The position numbers and the translations under genes are program-made. From assembly GCA_022793565.1 (NCBI GenBank), contig JAAWDC010000054.1, positions 1 to 5,418 on the forward strand: 5,418 nt of DNA. Reading direction: 5' to 3'. Positions within the stretch are counted from its first letter, which is position 1. The number at the start of each line of letters is the position of its first letter. This DNA is from Bacilli bacterium. GTDB lineage: Bacteria > Bacillota_I > Bacilli_A > RF39 > UBA660. Of the stretch, positions 4,960-5,418 are shown piece by piece. Under the pieces are notes generated by a model. It worked only from the letters and a program-made list of their open reading frames with translations, was not told the origin of the DNA and did no database searches.

Positions 4960-5418
4960 ATGAAATACACAATACAAAAATTTGATACTTGCATCGCCCG
5001 TAAATACAAAGAAGAAATCAAAGAATATTTAGAGAATAACGACCTTTCATTTGATGCTACTTACAAAAGAATTCTAAAAACCATTGATGAAAACCCAAAA
5101 CTATCAGATTTCATAAAAAAACTATTAAAAAGAAGTTGCTATCTTATTCTAAAAGATATCTATAAAACCAATATTCCACCATTTATTCTAGAATATAATC
5201 TACAATTTCTAGAATCACAAGAATTTAACAAATATGATATAAATTCTGATATAAGAGCTATCATTGATTTTAGAAGCAAAGAAAAAAGAATTATTTTAAA
5301 GCATAAACCTATAATGGCACCCAAACGATTCTTCAAAAATAAAAAGCTTTCATACAAGCAAAGGGAAGAATGGATTTTTTACGAAATATACCATGAAGCA
5401 AAACACCTTGCTAGTATC
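4960..5418 (+). CDS. Protein of unknown function with an HExxH-like motif (partial, 3' end outside window)
   Basis: From the ATG at 4960 the plus strand is open for 153 codons to the window edge. The product begins MKYTIQKFDTCIARKYKEE, is rich in Lys, Ile and Glu, has no signal peptide or membrane segment, and is probably cytoplasmic. I do not recognise the family. The last residues read WIFYEIYHEAKHLASI, in which His145-Glu146-Ala147-Lys148-His149 fits HExxH, the zinc-binding motif of many metallopeptidases, including ImmA/IrrE-type proteins. The charged Lys inside the motif is unusual, and the rest of the active site lies outside the window, so peptidase activity is only a possibility. The ribosome binding site is GGGGG (4944-4948), 11 bases upstream, somewhat far. 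A strong promoter just upstream and continuous coding over 459 bases support a real gene. It diverges from the deacetylase. Confidence 0.8.
   Translation, partial: MKYTIQKFDTCIARKYKEEIKEYLENNDLSFDATYKRILKTIDENPKLSDFIKKLLKRSCYLILKDIYKTNIPPFILEYNLQFLESQEFNKYDINSDIRAIIDFRSKEKRIILKHKPIMAPKRFFKNKKLSYKQREEWIFYEIYHEAKHLASI

Noticed and set aside
5160..5357. 65-codon open frame on the minus strand
   Set aside because: It lies entirely inside the plus-strand gene that starts at 4960, has no clear ribosome binding site, and its product looks like the antisense of an AT-rich coding region.
1..5418. tRNA or rRNA genes, CRISPR repeats, insertion sequences
   Set aside because: No cloverleaf-like sequence, regular repeat-spacer pattern, transposase fragment or flanking inverted repeats were seen on either strand.

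Overview
The window looks like chromosomal DNA from a very AT-rich Gram-positive bacterium (Bacillota). Two things point there. The L27 gene carries the N-terminal extension found in this phylum, and it sits beside the gene for Prp, the protease that removes it. Strong AGGAGG-type ribosome binding sites, sigma-A-like promoters and Leu/Lys codons built from A and T agree. No in-frame TGA is used as Trp in the genes I read. I cannot name the genus; an uncultured Bacilli or Erysipelotrichia-like gut lineage is a guess.

All genes but one are on the minus strand, so transcription runs from high to low coordinates. Right end: an open-ended plus-strand gene (from 4960) with its own good promoter runs off the window and ends just after an HEAKH sequence that could be a zinc-protease motif. 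Divergent from it is a membrane-anchored polysaccharide deacetylase (4804 to 3191). It has an active-looking, PgaB/IcaB-like NodB domain at the C-terminus and, before it, what looks like a decayed partial copy of the same domain.

Middle: a sigma-A promoter drives a two-gene unit. It encodes a 493-residue membrane-anchored or secreted protein (3062 to 1581) with one internal match to the Cpl-7 (CW_7) cell-wall-binding motif, and a small unrecognised 106-residue protein (1578 to 1258) placed 2 bases downstream. An intrinsic terminator ends this unit. Together with the deacetylase, this makes a probable cell-envelope locus, although most of the 493-residue protein is unrecognised.

Left: a near-consensus promoter, an untranslated leader that resembles the L21 autoregulatory leader, and the classic rplU-prp-rpmA operon (ribosomal protein L21, L27-processing protease, ribosomal protein L27). 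A weak terminator-like hairpin overlaps the rpmA stop codon. The first 40 codons of a Nudix hydrolase of the Ap4A-hydrolase type then run off the left edge.

The ribosomal operon is ordinary. The parts worth a second look are the deacetylase with its degenerate second copy, the CW_7-bearing protein with its small partner, and the truncated HExxH gene.
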